Below are positions 21,836 through 22,447 of a DNA stretch of 22,447 bases, one piece after another. The DNA comes from a virus: IMG/VR virus record IMGVR_UViG_3300047353_000006, positions 1 to 22,447 of that record. One strand, given 5' to 3'. The position numbers and the translations under genes are program-made. The notes beneath the pieces were generated by a model. The model worked only from the letters and a program-made list of their open reading frames with translations. It was not told the origin of the DNA and did no database searches. Position 1 is the first letter of the stretch. Each line of letters begins with the position of its first letter.

Positions 21836-21982
21836 TGTAACACTTATGTTTGTTGCTTTTATCTGTGTTACATAGTCTAGAGTATACAGCACTACTGTAA
21901 CACTTACAAGTAAAAACTTTATCTTAGTTAAACTTTCTTATATGTGTTACTCTTCTTAAGAGTTATAACACTTAAGTGTAAC
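21836..21982. repeat. Repeated TGTAACACTTA boxes and palindrome (operator-like)
   Basis: TGTAACACTTA occurs at 21836-21846 and 21896-21906, exactly 60 bases apart, and the related TATAACACTTA at 21964-21974. The inverse GTGTTAC is at 21865-21871 and 21944-21950. The third box is part of the perfect 12-bp palindrome ACACTTAAGTGT (21968-21979). The arrangement looks like multiple sites for one DNA-binding protein, downstream of the leftward promoter. Confidence 0.6.
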
Positions 21983-22002
21983 TGTATTGCTCCTGCTCCG
22001 CA

Positions 22003-22030
22003 GTTATACCCATAGAAACACCCCAGTCAA
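22003..22030 (-). promoter_or_regulatory. Sigma70-like leftward promoter for the envelope block
   Basis: On the minus strand TTGACT (22030-22025) and TATAAC (22008-22003), each 5 of 6 matches to consensus, are separated by 16 bp. Transcription would start near 21996 and run leftward through the palindrome and GTAACAC boxes into the 86-residue protein gene. Confidence 0.6.
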
Positions 22031-22146
22031 CCCCTATTCTGTCGTATCGTGTAAGTTTTTTCTCAGATGTGGTACTTTTGTGCCTCTTCGTATACGAGAC
22101 CCCCGTTTCAAATTTCACTTCTGTGTGTTTGTACATGTATACGTAA

Positions 22147-22180
22147 CCCCCAACCCCCCCATGGCCCACGCCCCACCCCC
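22147..22180 (-). other. G-quadruplex candidate on the minus strand
   Basis: Five runs of at least three C on the plus strand (lengths 5, 7, 3, 4 and 5 at 22147, 22154, 22165, 22171 and 22176) are separated by loops of 1-4 bases. The minus strand therefore matches the standard G-quadruplex pattern with a spare run. Confidence 0.65.
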
Positions 22181-22293
22181 TTCATGTAACGCGAATTGCG
22201 CATAGGGGGGTGCCTATCCAAGCCAAGCCACTGAAATCATTGCGTTTAGGTACTGACACCGCGTCAATCTACATGAAAATAGGCGTATTTTTG

Positions 22294-22329
22294 TGGTGTT
22301 TTCGCAACAGTGGTGCGTTTTTGCAACAG
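22294..22329. repeat. Imperfect direct repeats TGGTGyGTTTTyGCAACAG
   Basis: TGGTGTTTTCGCAACAG (22294-22310) is followed directly by TGGTGCGTTTTTGCAACAG (22311-22329), differing by a 2-base insertion and a C/T change. A second pair, TACCACACCC, occurs at 22341-22350 and 22372-22381, 31 bases apart. Iteron-like, but only a few copies are visible. Confidence 0.55.
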
Positions 22330-22384
22330 GGATGCACAAATACCACACCCACCCGAGAGGTGTCACATTTTTACCACACCCCCT

Positions 22385-22437
22385 CGCGCACACGCACACA
22401 CATACGCGCACACACATACGCGCAGACACACACGCGC
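22385..22437. repeat. 14-bp tandem repeat GCGCACACACATAC, alternating purine-pyrimidine
   Basis: Units GCGCACACACATAC (22406-22419) and GCGCAGACACACAC (22420-22433) follow a 20-bp variant at 22386-22405. Bases 22385-22424 alternate strictly between pyrimidine and purine, a sequence prone to left-handed DNA. The array runs to the window edge. Confidence 0.7.
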
Positions 22438-22447
22438 CCAAGCGCAA

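Larger units (their letters stand above)
21734..22447. other. Gene-free control region
   Basis: 714 bases with no convincing reading frame on either strand. The left part (to about 22080) is AT-rich and carries an inverted repeat, repeated GTAACAC boxes and a leftward promoter. The right part changes in composition: long C runs, short direct repeats and a CA/CG-alternating tandem repeat at the very end. It separates the envelope gene block from whatever lies to the right. Confidence 0.7.

Noticed and set aside
21796-21840. 14-codon plus-strand peptide MRRKYTQYTPRTVV with GGAGG upstream
   Set aside because: All other genes are on the minus strand and the GGAGG is part of the repeat loop; nothing else supports a leader peptide.
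21734-21892. N-terminal extension of the 86-residue protein to a GTG
   Set aside because: It would be translated through the 11-bp inverted repeat and the pyrimidine-rich loop, and its sequence lacks a signal peptide or domain character.
21972-22169. 65-codon minus-strand frame
   Set aside because: It crosses the promoter and the palindrome, begins inside the G-run and resembles no protein.
22214-22447. 77-codon minus-strand frame with Cys/Val alternation
   Set aside because: The Val-Cys pattern is only the translation of the GT/GC tandem repeat; no start signals.

Overview
This window looks like the structural half of a tailed phage genome, most likely a short-tailed (podovirus-type) phage of a marine proteobacterium. 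Every supportable gene lies on the minus strand, so the transcription order runs from high to low coordinates. Evidence for a phage: a terminase pair, portal, scaffold-like protein, major capsid protein, adaptor, tail nozzle and tail fibres, in a tightly packed order with many ATGA, GTGA and TAATG overlaps. The marine and probably alphaproteobacterial setting is an inference. It rests on the small accessory families (a DUF1127 protein, an EF-hand two-helix membrane protein, a flavin-dependent halogenase), which I associate with pelagic phages and their hosts. I see no integrase, polymerase, replication gene or classical endolysin here, so lifestyle cannot be judged.

Layout from right to left. 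21734-22447 is a non-coding control region. It holds a sigma70-like leftward promoter, repeated TGTAACACTTA boxes with a palindrome, an 11-bp inverted repeat enclosing a CCTCC-rich loop, a strong G-quadruplex candidate and a purine/pyrimidine-alternating tandem repeat at the window edge. 18979-21733 is an envelope module: a small soluble protein, a lipoprotein, two exported proteins, a membrane-anchored coiled coil and an EF-hand protein with two membrane helices. 17535-18977 is a run of six small proteins, several under 60 residues, that overlap or abut. 15056-17447 is the packaging start: DUF1127 protein (its ribosome binding site lies in a perfect hairpin), terminase small subunit, an HTH protein whose only sensible start is AUA, and terminase large subunit. 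8922-15052 is the head module: portal, two accessory proteins, scaffold-like protein, a 232-nt leader and the major capsid protein, closed by a good intrinsic terminator. 1-8849 is the tail module: a small structural protein, a 928-residue fibre with a self-cleaving S74 chaperone, a short fibre protein, a tail assembly chaperone, the halogenase, a repeat-containing virion protein, fibre-tail adaptor, head-tail adaptor, nozzle and the start of another fibre.

The most notable content is (i) the halogenase, translationally coupled to a tail-assembly gene; (ii) the AUA-start gene, where one G-to-A change would explain both the start and the preceding stop; (iii) the DUF1127 gene with a sequestered ribosome binding site, together with a distant CCUCC-loop hairpin that recalls the alphaproteobacterial anti-Shine-Dalgarno RNAs associated with DUF1127 genes; and (iv) two adjacent exported proteins that share a cysteine module.
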